This document shows, one piece after another, positions 7,674 through 15,819 of a DNA stretch of 64,000 nucleotides. The stretch is from a virus. The stretch's first letter is position 1. Each line of letters opens with the position of its first letter. The stretch spans positions 1 through 64,000 of the IMG/VR virus record IMGVR_UViG_3300042922_001475. The stretch is one strand, 5' to 3'. The notes beneath the pieces were generated by a model. It was given only the letters and a program-made list of their open reading frames with translations, was not told the DNA's origin and searched no databases. Made by a program: the position numbers and the translations under genes.

Positions 7674-7717
7674 ACTTATACCTATTGATAAAGTGCCGGC
7701 CTACCGGCGGTATCGGA

Positions 7718-7876
7718 TTAAAGCCACTTACCGCAGGTGTCGCAGACGTCACCGTAGTTGAGAGCTTGATGTGAAGAAGGATGAGTACAGACACCTGTCT
7801 CAAGGATGAGCTTGAGCTTAACTAGAAGCTCTTCAGTGTCCTTGATGTGATCCTCTACTCTGGATTTATCCACCAT
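7718..7876 (-). CDS. small Cys-containing protein, 52 aa
   Basis: ATG 7876 with AAAGGA nearby. N-terminal helix (MVDKSRVEDHIKDTEELLVK), then C30-T-H ... H36 ... C45-x2-C48, a likely single zinc site ending GDVCDTCGKWL. Confidence 0.7.
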   Translation of the reverse strand: MVDKSRVEDHIKDTEELLVKLKLILETGVCTHPSSHQALNYGDVCDTCGKWL

Positions 7877-7949
7877 AAGAGATCCTTTCAAATAAAAGGG
7901 TAGCCGCCCACATCAGCTACTCGCGAGACGTGCGTGGGAGGTACCCAAG

Positions 7950-8021
7950 TGGAGCTAAGGAGACTCGAACTCCTAACCCCCTCCATGCCATGGAGGTGCG
8001 CTACCATTGCGCCATAGCCCC
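7950..8021 (-). tRNA. tRNA-Ala(GGC)
   Basis: Anticodon stem CCTCC/GGAGG with loop ATGGCAT; acceptor GGGGCTA/TAGCTCC again has G3-U70. Confidence 0.93.
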
Positions 8022-8023
8022 AG

Positions 8024-8167
8024 TTATGTGCTCTTAGTGGACTTGGCCATGAACGTGACCAACACGAAGAGTAACAGGAATACTAGTAGTGCTGGGTGGG
8101 TCTTACCAAGAACAAACAACCCCACTAAGGTCCCAACAAACACTACAACTTCTATGAGATCTTTCAC
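8024..8167 (-). CDS. small membrane protein, 47 aa
   Basis: GTG start at 8167 right after AGAAAGGAAGA. Two hydrophobic segments (IEVVVFVGTLVGLFVLGK and PALLVFLLLFVLVTFM), basic tail. Lies between two tRNA genes. Confidence 0.65.
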   Translation of the reverse strand: MKDLIEVVVFVGTLVGLFVLGKTHPALLVFLLLFVLVTFMAKSTKST

Positions 8168-8189
8168 ATCTCTTCCTTTCTTTGATTAG

Positions 8190-8263
8190 TGACCCTATGG
8201 AGACTCGAACTCCATTCTGTAGATTGAAAGTCTACCGATTTAAACCAGGTAATCTATAGGGTC
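8190..8263 (-). tRNA. tRNA-Glu(TTC)
   Basis: Acceptor GACCCTA/TAGGGTC, anticodon stem GTAGA/TCTAC with loop CTTTCAA, discriminator A. Confidence 0.9.
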
Positions 8264-8268
8264 TTAGG

Positions 8269-8341
8269 CAGCGATACCGGGGCTCGAACCCGGTTCTGTG
8301 GATTGAGAGTCCACCGATTTAACCACGTAATCTATATCGCC
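8269..8341 (-). tRNA. tRNA-Glu(CTC)
   Basis: Anticodon stem GTGGA/TCCAC with loop CTCTCAA; acceptor GGCGATA/TATCGCT with a G-U first pair and discriminator G. Close paralog of the preceding tRNA-Glu in the D-arm. Confidence 0.9.
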
Positions 8342-8345
8342 AGAG

Positions 8346-8418
8346 TGGCTCCGAAGGGACTTGAACCCCCGACACCCGGATCTTCAATCCAGTGCTCTAC
8401 CAACTGAGCTACAGAGCC
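8346..8418 (-). tRNA. tRNA-Phe(GAA)
   Basis: Acceptor GGCTCTG/CGGAGCC, anticodon stem CTGGA/TCCGG with loop TTGAAGA, discriminator A. Confidence 0.93.
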
Positions 8419-8768
8419 AGAATGGTTAACCTCTAGTGGGAAACCCCAACAGGAGCAAGTTAACCAATCGTATGAAACAAGTTGTACGCTATTTGTTCGC
8501 CATCGTGGTGTTGATGTGGTAGCACGTACATTGGGCCTTACACTACCATCTAGCGAGGCTTACTTGTCGTTTGTAATAGGTCACACTCTTTGATATTAAC
8601 ACAGCAGCATTTTCAACTACAGCTTAGACCCCGAGTGTGTGGCTACCCTTGTCTAAGGGGTATAACCTATTGAAATTAATCAGGCTACATTCTGGTTGAA
8701 AGCTCGCACCGGGTAGGGTGTGATTAGTACAGAATGTATACGACCTTTACCAAAGGGTCTACCTAAAG
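8419..8768. other. noncoding interval of consecutive closed stem modules
   Basis: No gene. Five consecutive segments are each closed by a perfect or near-perfect stem: GGTTAAC/GTTAACC, GGTAG/CTACC flanked by GAT/ATC, AATAGGT/ACCTATT enclosing CACACTC/GAGTGTG, TACATTCTG/CAGAATGTA, and GACC..TTT/AAA..GGTC. This looks like an array of structured RNAs or DNA elements. Confidence 0.5.
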
Positions 8769-8842
8769 AGCCCCCAGTCGGATTCGAACCGACGACCTGC
8801 TGCTTACAAGGCAGCTGCTCTGGCCAACTGAGCTATAGAGGC
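8769..8842 (-). tRNA. tRNA-Thr(TGT)
   Basis: Acceptor GCCTCTA/TGGGGGC, anticodon stem GCTGC/GCAGC with loop CTTGTAA, discriminator T. Confidence 0.92.
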
Positions 8843-8868
8843 TAGTCCCCGCTTACGCAGGAAACTTG

Positions 8869-9069
8869 TTATCTGTTACGTCCCCGACGCATACGACCGA
8901 TCTCTTCGAAGTACTGAAGACCTCTCTCGGCTTTCAAGGTGTCTCCACCTTTCTTACCGATCTGGGAGAAGTACTCAGGACCGTACTTGGCAGCAGTGGC
9001 TTGGCCACCCATGCGACCACATCTTTGATGACGGGCCTTCTTCTCTTCGGGGGTTTCGGACTCAGACAT
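8869..9069 (-). CDS. KGG-repeat (con-10/stress-type) protein, 66 aa
   Basis: MSESETPEEKKARHQRCGRM, then repeats of the type KYGPEYFSQIGKKGGD, typical of the KGG/con-10 small proteins found in stress-induced bacterial genes and in phages. AGGAG precedes ATG 9069. Paralog of the gene at 14665. Molecular role unknown. Confidence 0.85.
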   Translation of the reverse strand: MSESETPEEKKARHQRCGRMGGQATAAKYGPEYFSQIGKKGGDTLKAERGLQYFEEIGRMRRGRNR

Positions 9070-9107
9070 TGTTTCTCCTATCTCTGACTTAGGGGGAACG
9101 GGACAAG

Positions 9108-9193
9108 ATGCGGGGGCTGGATTTGAACCAGCGTGTGTATTTCTACACTCCTGCGTATGAGACAGGTGTCATAGGCCGCTAGACGACCCCGCG
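9108..9193 (-). tRNA. class II tRNA with CAT anticodon and initiator-like C1-A72
   Basis: Anticodon stem CCTGT/GCAGG, loop CTCATAC. Acceptor CGCGGGG/CCCCGCA leaves a C1-A72 mismatch, the hallmark of initiator tRNA-fMet. A 17-nt variable arm (GTGTA-GAAA-TACAC) is of Leu/Ser/Tyr type. The three G-C pairs of initiator anticodon stems are absent. Confidence 0.75.
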
Positions 9194-9209
9194 ATATAGT
9201 TTATTTAGT

Positions 9210-9350
9210 TTAACCGCTAATCTTGCGGAAGTCAAGAGGGTTAAGATTCAAACTCAGAATCAGCTCATCGAGTGAGATGGTATCGTCCTTAGAATCTTTC
9301 ACTGCTTGAATGATGCCACGGATCTGTTCAGGAGGGGTGATGGTCTGCAC
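9210..9350 (-). CDS. hypothetical protein, 46 aa
   Basis: GTG start at 9350 with AGAAAGGA upstream. MQTITPPEQIRGIIQAVKDS: small acidic-helical protein. Not recognised. Confidence 0.6.
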   Translation of the reverse strand: MQTITPPEQIRGIIQAVKDSKDDTISLDELILSLNLNPLDFRKISG

Positions 9351-9366
9351 TGGGTGAGAATCCTTT

Positions 9367-9558
9367 CTACCAATCTAGAATGAAACCTGGGATACCAAAG
9401 AACTGATCTATTGGATCTGTGTCATTAGCGCCGAGGGCATAAATAAACACAAAGGGCATAAGAGGTAAAGCTAGTACGACAAATGTAATCATTAGCAGTA
9501 CCTTTACTACACCTAAGAAAAAGATACCTACTACGGGAATAAACTTATTGTTTCTCAA
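9367..9558 (-). CDS. membrane protein, 63 aa
   Basis: TTG start overlapping the upstream stop as TTGA. Two hydrophobic helices (PVVGIFFLGVVKVLLMITFV and VLALPLMPFVFIYAL), then GANDTDPIDQFFGIPG. Confidence 0.65.
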   Translation of the reverse strand: MRNNKFIPVVGIFFLGVVKVLLMITFVVLALPLMPFVFIYALGANDTDPIDQFFGIPGFILDW

Positions 9559-9863
9559 CTTATTAGAATCCTTGAGTGAGGCCTATCTTCTCCCAAGACA
9601 CACTGGATAATACTAATGGTCTTGTCTTTAAAGAGTAGCTCGTGTAACTTAACTTGATCTTTGACAGGCATCTCATCCAGTTCAATATACTGACAGTTGT
9701 TCTTGCGAGCTTCAGCTATGATACCCTCAGCATCAATGTTCTTGATGTTGGAGGATACATACTTAAAGATCTCATAGCCCTTAGGGAAGACTATGTGTAG
9801 TCCCTCTAGCTTAGCTTTAGCGTTGCGCTCTTGATGGTTAACGAATAGGATGTTAGGTTTCAT
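9555..9863 (-). CDS. hypothetical protein, 102 aa
   Basis: MKPNILFVNHQERNAKAKLE; alternating alpha/beta pattern (GLHIVFPKGYEIFKYVSSNI ... CQYIELDEMPVKDQVKLHEL) like a small Rossmann-type or TIR-like fold, but without a motif that identifies it. Overlaps both neighbours by 4 nt. Confidence 0.75.
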   Translation of the reverse strand: MKPNILFVNHQERNAKAKLEGLHIVFPKGYEIFKYVSSNIKNIDAEGIIAEARKNNCQYIELDEMPVKDQVKLHELLFKDKTISIIQCVLGEDRPHSRILIS

Positions 9864-10102
9864 TTAGTAAATATTATCTCGTAAGTGCCAGGTTCAAATA
9901 TCCCCAGGTACTGTTCATTATTAGAATCTTTGTCCCCTGTAAAGAGCTGTATGTTATATTGTCCAGTAGAAGACCAAAAAGTAATAAAGTGAACGTGGGC
10001 TATCTGACCTACGAAATGGTAAGGAGGTATATGTGAATCCCCAGTCCATTCTATCTTAGGACCAGTAATTAGTACTAGGTCGCCGATCTGTGGTTTAGTC
10101 AT
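9860..10102 (-). CDS. GDLV-FT family small protein, 80 aa
   Basis: MTKPQIGDLVLITG at the start, GTYEIIFTK at the end. Middle: YHFVGQIAHVHFITFWSSTG. Four-nt overlaps with genes on both sides. Confidence 0.85.
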   Translation of the reverse strand: MTKPQIGDLVLITGPKIEWTGDSHIPPYHFVGQIAHVHFITFWSSTGQYNIQLFTGDKDSNNEQYLGIFEPGTYEIIFTK

Positions 10103-10356
10103 TTGGTGAACATTATCTTTACTGACTGAGCATAGACATCTATCTTACGATTATCCTGTTTAAGCTTATACGCTAGGTTGCCGCCCTCTGTAACGAAGAC
10201 TTCAGTGATCTCCCAGATACCTTCATACTTAGTATTAGGATTACGTAGCTCCAGGTCATATAAGACTAGATCACCTATCTCGTAAACCTCTTCAGGACCA
10301 TTATAGTATATTGCCCCAGTCTTGGGGTTTGTTCTTCTTTTATTGTATGTGTACAT
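10099..10356 (-). CDS. GDLV-FT family protein with N-terminal extension, 85 aa
   Basis: ATG 10356 (MYTYNKRRTNPKTGAIYYNG) chosen; a longer frame would enter a tRNA-like gene. About 27 residues precede YEIGDLVLYD; ends VKIMFTK. Confidence 0.8.
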   Translation of the reverse strand: MYTYNKRRTNPKTGAIYYNGPEEVYEIGDLVLYDLELRNPNTKYEGIWEITEVFVTEGGNLAYKLKQDNRKIDVYAQSVKIMFTK

Positions 10357-10371
10357 GTTAATCCTAAATGG

Positions 10372-10467
10372 TTGCTGGGGTGGGATTCGATACCCACAAC
10401 GCACTACCTTCGGGCGGTAGAGGCTCTCGGGAAGGACTGTGTTTATCCCTTCTTGGCCTACCCAGCA
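10372..10467 (-). tRNA. tRNA-like RNA with enlarged D-region and 8-nt T-loop
   Basis: Acceptor TGCTGGG/CCCAGCA. T-stem GTGGG/CCCAC with an 8-nt loop TATCGAAT. Stem CTACC/GGTAG with loop GCCCGAA (CCG if an anticodon, but no U33). About 23 extra bases in the D-region can form their own hairpin. Related in layout to 33557-33650. Confidence 0.5.
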
Positions 10468-10472
10468 ATTAC

Positions 10473-10545
10473 AACCCTAGATGGGATTCGAACCCATGAC
10501 CTATCCTATATTTTACGGAGTGCACTACCACTGTGCTACTAGGGT
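10473..10545 (-). tRNA. tRNA-like gene, isotype undetermined
   Basis: Good acceptor ACCCTAG/CTAGGGT, D-arm GCAC/GTGC and T-arm ATGGG/CCCAT with TTCGAAT. The anticodon arm (CTCCG, TAAAATA, TAGGA) does not pair, so no anticodon can be assigned. Probably degenerate or needing editing. Confidence 0.5.
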
Positions 10546-10552
10546 TACGGTT

Positions 10553-10945
10553 TTAGCTCAGAATAGCGATCTGCTCATCGATCTCAGCTTCGGTGAGACC
10601 ATCGAGTTTCTCGTTCTGCTTGCGCTCCTTGAGTTCCTGGAGCTTGCGGAGCTTCTCAGCGTTGGAAGCCTTGAGATCGGCCTGAGCCTTCTCATTCTTC
10701 TTCACGGTGATGATCTCCATCACGACGCCAAACTTGATCTCCAAGCTGTCGTCCTTCTTGGGAGTATCGCTGACGAAGGAGCCGGTCTCCGCAGACTCCT
10801 TGCGCTGCTTGTCCAGAGCTTTAGCCACCTCATCGAGGGTGCCACCAGTCTTGAGGGGAAGGTCCCACAGCTGCTCCACGGTGAGATCACCCTTAGGGCT
10901 CGCGAAACGGAGCTTCTTACGGGTCGCTTGAGCGAACAATTCCAT
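10553..10945 (-). CDS. hypothetical protein, 130 aa
   Basis: ATG 10945 with AAAGGG upstream. MELFAQATRKKLRFASPKGD: N-terminal globular part (LTVEQLWDLPL), then a charged helix (NAEKLRKLQELKERKQNEKL) and an acidic tail. GC-rich codon use like the next gene; the pair is probably one transcription unit. Similar layouts occur in other large phages, function unknown. Confidence 0.8.
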   Translation of the reverse strand: MELFAQATRKKLRFASPKGDLTVEQLWDLPLKTGGTLDEVAKALDKQRKESAETGSFVSDTPKKDDSLEIKFGVVMEIITVKKNEKAQADLKASNAEKLRKLQELKERKQNEKLDGLTEAEIDEQIAILS

Positions 10946-10976
10946 TGTATTGATTCCCTTTCTATAAGCTCTTGGC

Positions 10977-13115
10977 TTAGAACTTGAGTTTGAGGACGCG
11001 CTTGGTAGCCCCGGTCACACGAACGAAGGCATGATTGGGGGTGGAGTCGTTGAAGCCCAAACCAGACAACTGGTTATCGGTCTCAGCGGTCTGCATCTTC
11101 CTACCAACAAGCTCAAGGGCCTTGCGGTGATCATCGAGATCTGCACGGAGGTATTCGTTGTAGAATCCTCTGGCAGAACCCTCGTTCACGCAGTTCTTGA
11201 GCATGAAGAAGTAGTGCTTGTTACCGATGCCCACCTGTCCATCCCAGTGGTTGGGAGAGAGCATCATCACAGAGACCTCTTGGAAGGTCTGAGTCTGAAG
11301 ACCCCAAACCGTACGGCTGGAGGTAGTCTCAGGCAAGTGATGCTTGATGGTGAACTGCCCACCCTTGAGGGTGATCTCAGCTACCGTTACCCACTGGTTG
11401 TAGCTCATGGGCTTGTCGTACTCGTACTGGAAGACCTCACCACCAAACTCAATCTCGGCCTTGAAGCCGCCCTGAGTAGGGGTACGGTGCTGGTAGTTGT
11501 GGACTCGGTAGTAGTAGGTACCTTCCGGCATCTTGCTCAGATCGGGGAACGTGATGTTCTCGACCGGCACGTAGCCAGCAGGAGCAGCCTGCACGTAGTC
11601 CACGTCCTGATTACCACCAGTACGGTTGTGTCTGCGGTGGTTCCAGCCCACACGCTCGCCGTTGCCGTAAGCGGTATGGCCACTGAAGTGCCCCGTAGGG
11701 TTATCGTGACCAGGCATGAACACGTGAGCATCCATCAACGAAGCATTACGCTTGTCGTGGTTCCAGGAGAACGAACAGCGAAGAACGCCATCCACTCGAC
11801 CACCACGAGCCTGCACAGCAGCCCGGATATCCGAGTCAGCCATACCGCCGTTGTAGTCCCAGGAGAAGCCGTTGTTCCACTTGAAGAGACCAGGACCACC
11901 GGGATTAGCCGGAGCCACCAGACTCACCAGATTCGGAGACAGACGGTTCTCGAACATGACTTCCACAGACTTGGCATTAGGAAGGATGTCCTTGAGGAAC
12001 TTCTCGATAGTCACTTCTTCGACCTTATCGAAGTTCTTGACCTTCTCGACAGTCACCGACAGCAGCTCATCGAATACGTTATCCGACAAGAGAGGCTTGA
12101 CCGAGTTGTTGGAGTGCAAGATGTTGTTGATGCTGATGTCGTCCAAGCACGCATACCGACGAGAGAGTTCAGGCATGAGACCGGCTTGCTCGATCTGAAT
12201 GCGGAGTTTCTGGATCTGAGCAGGAGTGGCTTCAGCTTTGGGACGCTTGTAGCTATCAGGAGCCATGACGTTCTTCTCGAACCTGTTCAAGGCATCATCA
12301 ACATCAAGCGGCTCGATAGCAGGAGAATCCTCGCGAGCAGGTTGGCCGGACAGATCGATCAGCAGAGTACCGATGGCACTTCCACGGATACGAGCTACCG
12401 GTTCAGGGGCAACACCAACCTGAGACCAGACAAAGAGGGTTCTCTGGTCTTCGTTGGCACCAGCACCCTCAACAAGAGGAAGCTTGTCGTAGACTGTCTT
12501 GAGCTTCTTAAACTCAGTGACAGACCACTTGAACTCAGGACCACGATAGATGCTGTTCTGAGCAATCAGCTCCAACACCGTATCGATCGCCTCCATGGTG
12601 ATCTCAGCCAACCCACGCGACATGACCTGATAGGTCGAGCGAGAGTCGGACAGGAGCTTACCAATCGAAGCTGGGCTAGCTTGGTTGTTCTTCGGGATGT
12701 TCACGAAGAAGTGGTTCCAGCTCTTGATGCTCTTATCGATCAACTGCTGAAGGGTCTTATCCTTACCAGCAGTCGGTTCGATATGGTAGAACTGATCCTG
12801 AATGGCGTCAGCCTTAACGAGAACCGAGAGGGCATCAGCCACTACCTGGTACTCGTCGTTGACCTTGATGTCCCAGATGGAGACGATCTTACCATCAACG
12901 ATGGCCACCACGTTACCGACAGCACGGATGAACGACTTGCAGCAGTTGCAGTCGTGTTCAGTGGTGATCTTGTAGATGGGATCAGTTCCAGCAGGGAAGC
13001 TGCCCAGATAGGTAGACCACAAAGCTTCCTTCGAGGTAGCCGTGCGGAACAGCGGGTACTTACTCATCTGAGATAGTCGATTTGCTACGGCGACCTGGAA
13101 GGCCTTGAAGTCCAT
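10977..13115 (-). CDS. large hypothetical protein, 712 aa
   Basis: ATG 13115 with AAGGAG. N-terminal third is helical; residue positions 45-60 contain HDCNCCKS. Positions about 430-640 are a beta-rich region with VLRCSFSWNHDKRNASLMDA, HVFMPGHDN and GTYYYRVHNYQHR. That resembles the beta-sandwich of DUF2135/YfaP-like proteins (W-x-D ... D-H-V-x-x-P-G), an inference from pattern only. GC-rich, TTA/CTA/TCA-poor codon use leaves a long antisense frame and suggests high expression. Possibly a virion or cell-surface component. Confidence 0.85.
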   Translation of the reverse strand: MDFKAFQVAVANRLSQMSKYPLFRTATSKEALWSTYLGSFPAGTDPIYKITTEHDCNCCKSFIRAVGNVVAIVDGKIVSIWDIKVNDEYQVVADALSVLVKADAIQDQFYHIEPTAGKDKTLQQLIDKSIKSWNHFFVNIPKNNQASPASIGKLLSDSRSTYQVMSRGLAEITMEAIDTVLELIAQNSIYRGPEFKWSVTEFKKLKTVYDKLPLVEGAGANEDQRTLFVWSQVGVAPEPVARIRGSAIGTLLIDLSGQPAREDSPAIEPLDVDDALNRFEKNVMAPDSYKRPKAEATPAQIQKLRIQIEQAGLMPELSRRYACLDDISINNILHSNNSVKPLLSDNVFDELLSVTVEKVKNFDKVEEVTIEKFLKDILPNAKSVEVMFENRLSPNLVSLVAPANPGGPGLFKWNNGFSWDYNGGMADSDIRAAVQARGGRVDGVLRCSFSWNHDKRNASLMDAHVFMPGHDNPTGHFSGHTAYGNGERVGWNHRRHNRTGGNQDVDYVQAAPAGYVPVENITFPDLSKMPEGTYYYRVHNYQHRTPTQGGFKAEIEFGGEVFQYEYDKPMSYNQWVTVAEITLKGGQFTIKHHLPETTSSRTVWGLQTQTFQEVSVMMLSPNHWDGQVGIGNKHYFFMLKNCVNEGSARGFYNEYLRADLDDHRKALELVGRKMQTAETDNQLSGLGFNDSTPNHAFVRVTGATKRVLKLKF

Positions 13116-13665
13116 TCTATCTAACTCCTTAACTATGTTGGGTACTAAAACTTTAGGTTGTCCTTTCTCCGGTGGGAGCTGCCTCCATTAAACCAGAGTG
13201 CGACGGACAGTTAGGTACCCTCCGCAGGGGTACACCTTAAGGGTACGTATGCACGTACCAATCTCATGGGCCTCAAACCTAGGACGCACGCAGGTAGTAA
13301 GCATAGCCGCACTACGGTCCTGAATAGCAGGACACATTGGCGATTCTCCCGACTACTATCCGTGGGCACTGTTGTAGCATCTTCTACTGTGGGATTCAAT
13401 CTGCTGGCCGTTTAGGTTGGTAAAACCAGCATCTCTATCCCGCTACTAGTGCAAACCCCATGAGAATTTAAGGGTATATAGGTTAAGTACCATTTAGACT
13501 CGCCAGGTAACCCTGCAGTCGCCTACCCCTATATACCCAATTCAAAGGAGCAGCGGCCAAGCTTTACCACGTCAGTAATAAAGTGCTGCTCCTAACGTTC
13601 GATGCAACCTACCAGCCGAGACTGCCGAGAATAGGGCCACCTACTCCTTGCACTGTTGCATCTAG
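13116..13665. other. noncoding interval with large closed stem modules
   Basis: No gene. Palindromic units in a row: GTACCC/GGGTAC, GTCCTG/CAGGAC, GGGTATATAGG/CCTATATACCC (enclosing GACT-CAGG/CCTG-AGTC), GGAGCAGC/GCTGCTCC (enclosing CTTTA/TAAAG) and GATGCAAC/GTTGCATC. Each looks like a multi-branched RNA closed by an 8-11 bp stem. Confidence 0.55.
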
Positions 13666-13734
13666 AATCCTTATCGCGAATCGAACGCGCTAGACCTCTA
13701 ATCACGAGGAGTGTTACCAATACACCATAAGGAT
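13666..13734 (-). tRNA. tRNA, probable Ile(GAT), imperfect
   Basis: Acceptor ATCCTTA/TAAGGAT, D-stem GTGT/ACAC, anticodon stem CCTC/GAGG with loop GTGATTA, T-arm CGCG/CGCG. One mismatch each in the anticodon and T stems. Confidence 0.6.
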
Positions 13735-13907
13735 TATCTTATTAACTTGGCTACATTAGCAGCCACTAGAGTCTCACCAATATGTGGAGGCACGTACCTA
13801 CGATCGCCTACCTTGTAAGTCACATACTTACCATTGGGCTGCATAGGAAAGTACCACCAGTCTTCTACTGGTTGGGTGAACTCTACTACCCACTCTTTAT
13901 CTACCAC
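13734..13907 (-). CDS. hypothetical protein, 57 aa
   Basis: GTG start at 13907, six bases after AGAGGAC. MVDKEWVVEFTQPVEDWWYF, then VGDRRYVPPHIGE. Beta-rich, aromatic, ends exactly at the tRNA 5' end. Not recognised. Confidence 0.6.
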   Translation of the reverse strand: MVDKEWVVEFTQPVEDWWYFPMQPNGKYVTYKVGDRRYVPPHIGETLVAANVAKLIR

Positions 13908-14006
13908 AGTGGTGTCCTCTAAAAGGGTGCCCCCGCACTGGTTACTTCCAGCTCAGTCCCGCCGAGGCAGGACCACCAATAAACTCTACTGGTTGGGGAC
14001 ATAAAG

Positions 14007-14162
14007 TTAGGTTAGTATTCTTACGGTTGGCTTAGGTACATCGATGCAGAGCTTCTTACCGCTTAGGAACCTAATAACATAAACATCATTATGCTCAGAC
14101 TCTTTCAGCTCAAAAGACTCTACAGTCTCGCCCACCAACTGGGACTCAACCCAGTTAGACAT
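14007..14162 (-). CDS. hypothetical protein, 51 aa
   Basis: Start ATG 14162 (MSNWVESQLVGETVESFELK), overlapping the upstream stop by 8 nt. Small beta protein; KPTVRILT at the end. Not recognised. Confidence 0.65.
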   Translation of the reverse strand: MSNWVESQLVGETVESFELKESEHNDVYVIRFLSGKKLCIDVPKPTVRILT

Positions 14163-14544
14163 GTTTAAGGAACCCTGAGAGGTCGTAGATGGACTCCCAA
14201 GGGATAGGAGTCCTGCCCACGACACCCTCACGAGTGAAGCTGACCTGGAACTCTTCGATGATGTACTGAGTGACCTCAAATTGGTACAGTTCGTAACCAG
14301 CTTGCTTCAACTCGAAAGCATCAAGAGGGGAGAACCAGTAGTTCATGCTGGCCACGTCGATGGCAGCAGAGTACCACCGGTACCCATCCTTACCGAAGCG
14401 CTCACAGAAGCCCATAGGCAGGTCTGCGGTCTTACCCTCAGTAAGTGTGTGAACGAAACCATTGTAGGATCCGTCTCGGTTGTACCACATACCACTTTCG
14501 GTATTAGGGTTCTCGATACGGTAGACGGCGAGTGCTACAGTCAT
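14155..14544 (-). CDS. hypothetical protein, 129 aa
   Basis: MTVALAVYRIENPNTESGMW: the pattern VYRIENPxTxxGMWYxxDG is common in large-phage proteins of unknown role. Aromatic-rich (RWYSAAIDVASMNYWFSPLD). Overlaps both neighbours by a few bases. Confidence 0.8.
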   Translation of the reverse strand: MTVALAVYRIENPNTESGMWYNRDGSYNGFVHTLTEGKTADLPMGFCERFGKDGYRWYSAAIDVASMNYWFSPLDAFELKQAGYELYQFEVTQYIIEEFQVSFTREGVVGRTPIPWESIYDLSGFLKHV

Positions 14545-14672
14545 TCATACCTCTTGGCTGCCTTAAGGCATACACGATAGACAACTCTCCAGAAAAGCTT
14601 CTGCTTAGCTAGAGAACTAATTAACGCCTTCTCAGCAGCTACCTTAGCAGCTTCCTCAAAGATGTTAGACAT
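14541..14672 (-). CDS. hypothetical helical protein, 43 aa
   Basis: MSNIFEEAAKVAAEKALISS then a hydrophobic, basic helix (KLFWRVVYRVCLKAAKRYE). Overlaps the KGG gene upstream by 8 nt and the next gene by 4 nt. Confidence 0.6.
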   Translation of the reverse strand: MSNIFEEAAKVAAEKALISSLAKQKLFWRVVYRVCLKAAKRYE

Positions 14673-14898
14673 CACGCAGGTTCTTGGGCATGTAGAAAGC
14701 AAGGCCACCCTTCAGGCCGATCTCTGAGAAGTGCTCAGGACCATGGTTCTCAAGGGTCTTCTTGCCACCTATTCTGCCAACAGCAGAGAAGTACTCGGGA
14801 CCGTACTTCTTCTTAACGGCCAGGCCACCCTTGCGGCCTGCTGCGACACAACGGGGATCCCCCTTCTGGGGTCCAGGCTTCTTCTTGACTTGATCCAT
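14665..14898 (-). CDS. KGG-repeat (con-10/stress-type) protein, 77 aa
   Basis: MDQVKKKPGPQKGDPRCVAA followed by three units (AAGRKGGLAVKKKYGPEYFS, VGRIGGKKTLENHGPEHFSE, IGLKGGLAF). Strong AGAAAGGA upstream. Second copy of the family in the window. Confidence 0.85.
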   Translation of the reverse strand: MDQVKKKPGPQKGDPRCVAAGRKGGLAVKKKYGPEYFSAVGRIGGKKTLENHGPEHFSEIGLKGGLAFYMPKNLRDV

Positions 14899-14918
14899 GG
14901 AGGGGTTCCTTTCTCTGA

Positions 14919-15341
14919 TTAGGTGAACTTGCTAGTTACATCCTGTAGCGTGATCTTCTCAGGTATGTGCTCGATCTTGATAGATTCGAATACACGGGTG
15001 GCGTAGTACTCACTAGAACCGAAGCCTAGCTCGTATAGAAGACACTCTTCAACACCCTCTGGGTCGTCACAGTACTTTGGACGATCAGGGTGTTGGTCTA
15101 TGACCTTCTGTAGAGCTTCATGATATGCTTCCATCTCATGTTCGCTAGGCTCATACATGTTACCGAAACATTTTGTATCGTTACGGCCATTCTTACTTCT
15201 TAGTAGTTTACAGACAGCTACAATAAAAGGGACATGCTTTTCGGGCACTCCCTCAATGGTTTCGGTTCTGTAGTTATCTGCATCGTTCTCCCAGGTCGTA
15301 ACACTGATACGATAACCGGGAGGAATAATAGTTTGACTCAT
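14919..15341 (-). CDS. hypothetical protein, 140 aa
   Basis: MSQTIIPPGYRISVTTWEND; mixed alpha/beta with an acidic stretch (YCDDPEGVEECLLYELGFGS). Family not recognised. Confidence 0.75.
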   Translation of the reverse strand: MSQTIIPPGYRISVTTWENDADNYRTETIEGVPEKHVPFIVAVCKLLRSKNGRNDTKCFGNMYEPSEHEMEAYHEALQKVIDQHPDRPKYCDDPEGVEECLLYELGFGSSEYYATRVFESIKIEHIPEKITLQDVTSKFT

Positions 15342-15375
15342 TTATGTTTGTTTATACCTATTTGATTAAATTTAG

Positions 15376-15446
15376 TACCAGTAGCTAGAATTGAACTAGC
15401 GATCGAGGAGTATGAACCCTCTGCCTTACCACTTGGCTATACTGGC
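15376..15446 (-). tRNA. tRNA with CAT anticodon (Met or Ile2)
   Basis: Anticodon stem GAGGG/TCCTC, loop TTCATAC; class I. Acceptor GCCAGTA/TACTGGT has a G-U first pair. Whether it is elongator Met or a lysidine-modified Ile tRNA cannot be decided here. Confidence 0.85.
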
Positions 15447-15458
15447 TTAGGTGTGAGC

Positions 15459-15809
15459 TTAGCTCACGAAGTTGATACCAGGAAACCTATATCCCACAGC
15501 AGCTCTGCCAGGAACAAATACTAAGTTCTCTTCTTGGGGATTGTCATGCACGTAGGTACATTGTAACTCTGCACGCTCAATCACATAGGGTTGGAAGGCC
15601 TTCAGTAGATCATGGATCTTGGTGAGGCTGTTTCCTGTGAAGTCGTAAGGACCAATGTTAAAGGTAAGCTGAATAGCCACACCCTTTTCAATAGTCTCTA
15701 CACCGATAAACCTTGGAGGTAGCTTAGCATCAAGCTGAACAAAGAGGTCTTCAACCTCAGGAACGTCTATCAACAGAAGACTGCCCCTGACAGTAAGTTC
15801 AGTAGTCAT
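15459..15809 (-). CDS. hypothetical protein, 116 aa
   Basis: ATG 15809 with AGAAAGGG. MTTELTVRGSLLLIDVPEVE; beta-alpha pattern, C-terminus GYRFPGINFVS. Not recognised. Confidence 0.75.
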   Translation of the reverse strand: MTTELTVRGSLLLIDVPEVEDLFVQLDAKLPPRFIGVETIEKGVAIQLTFNIGPYDFTGNSLTKIHDLLKAFQPYVIERAELQCTYVHDNPQEENLVFVPGRAAVGYRFPGINFVS

Positions 15810-15819
15810 AAGGCCCTTT

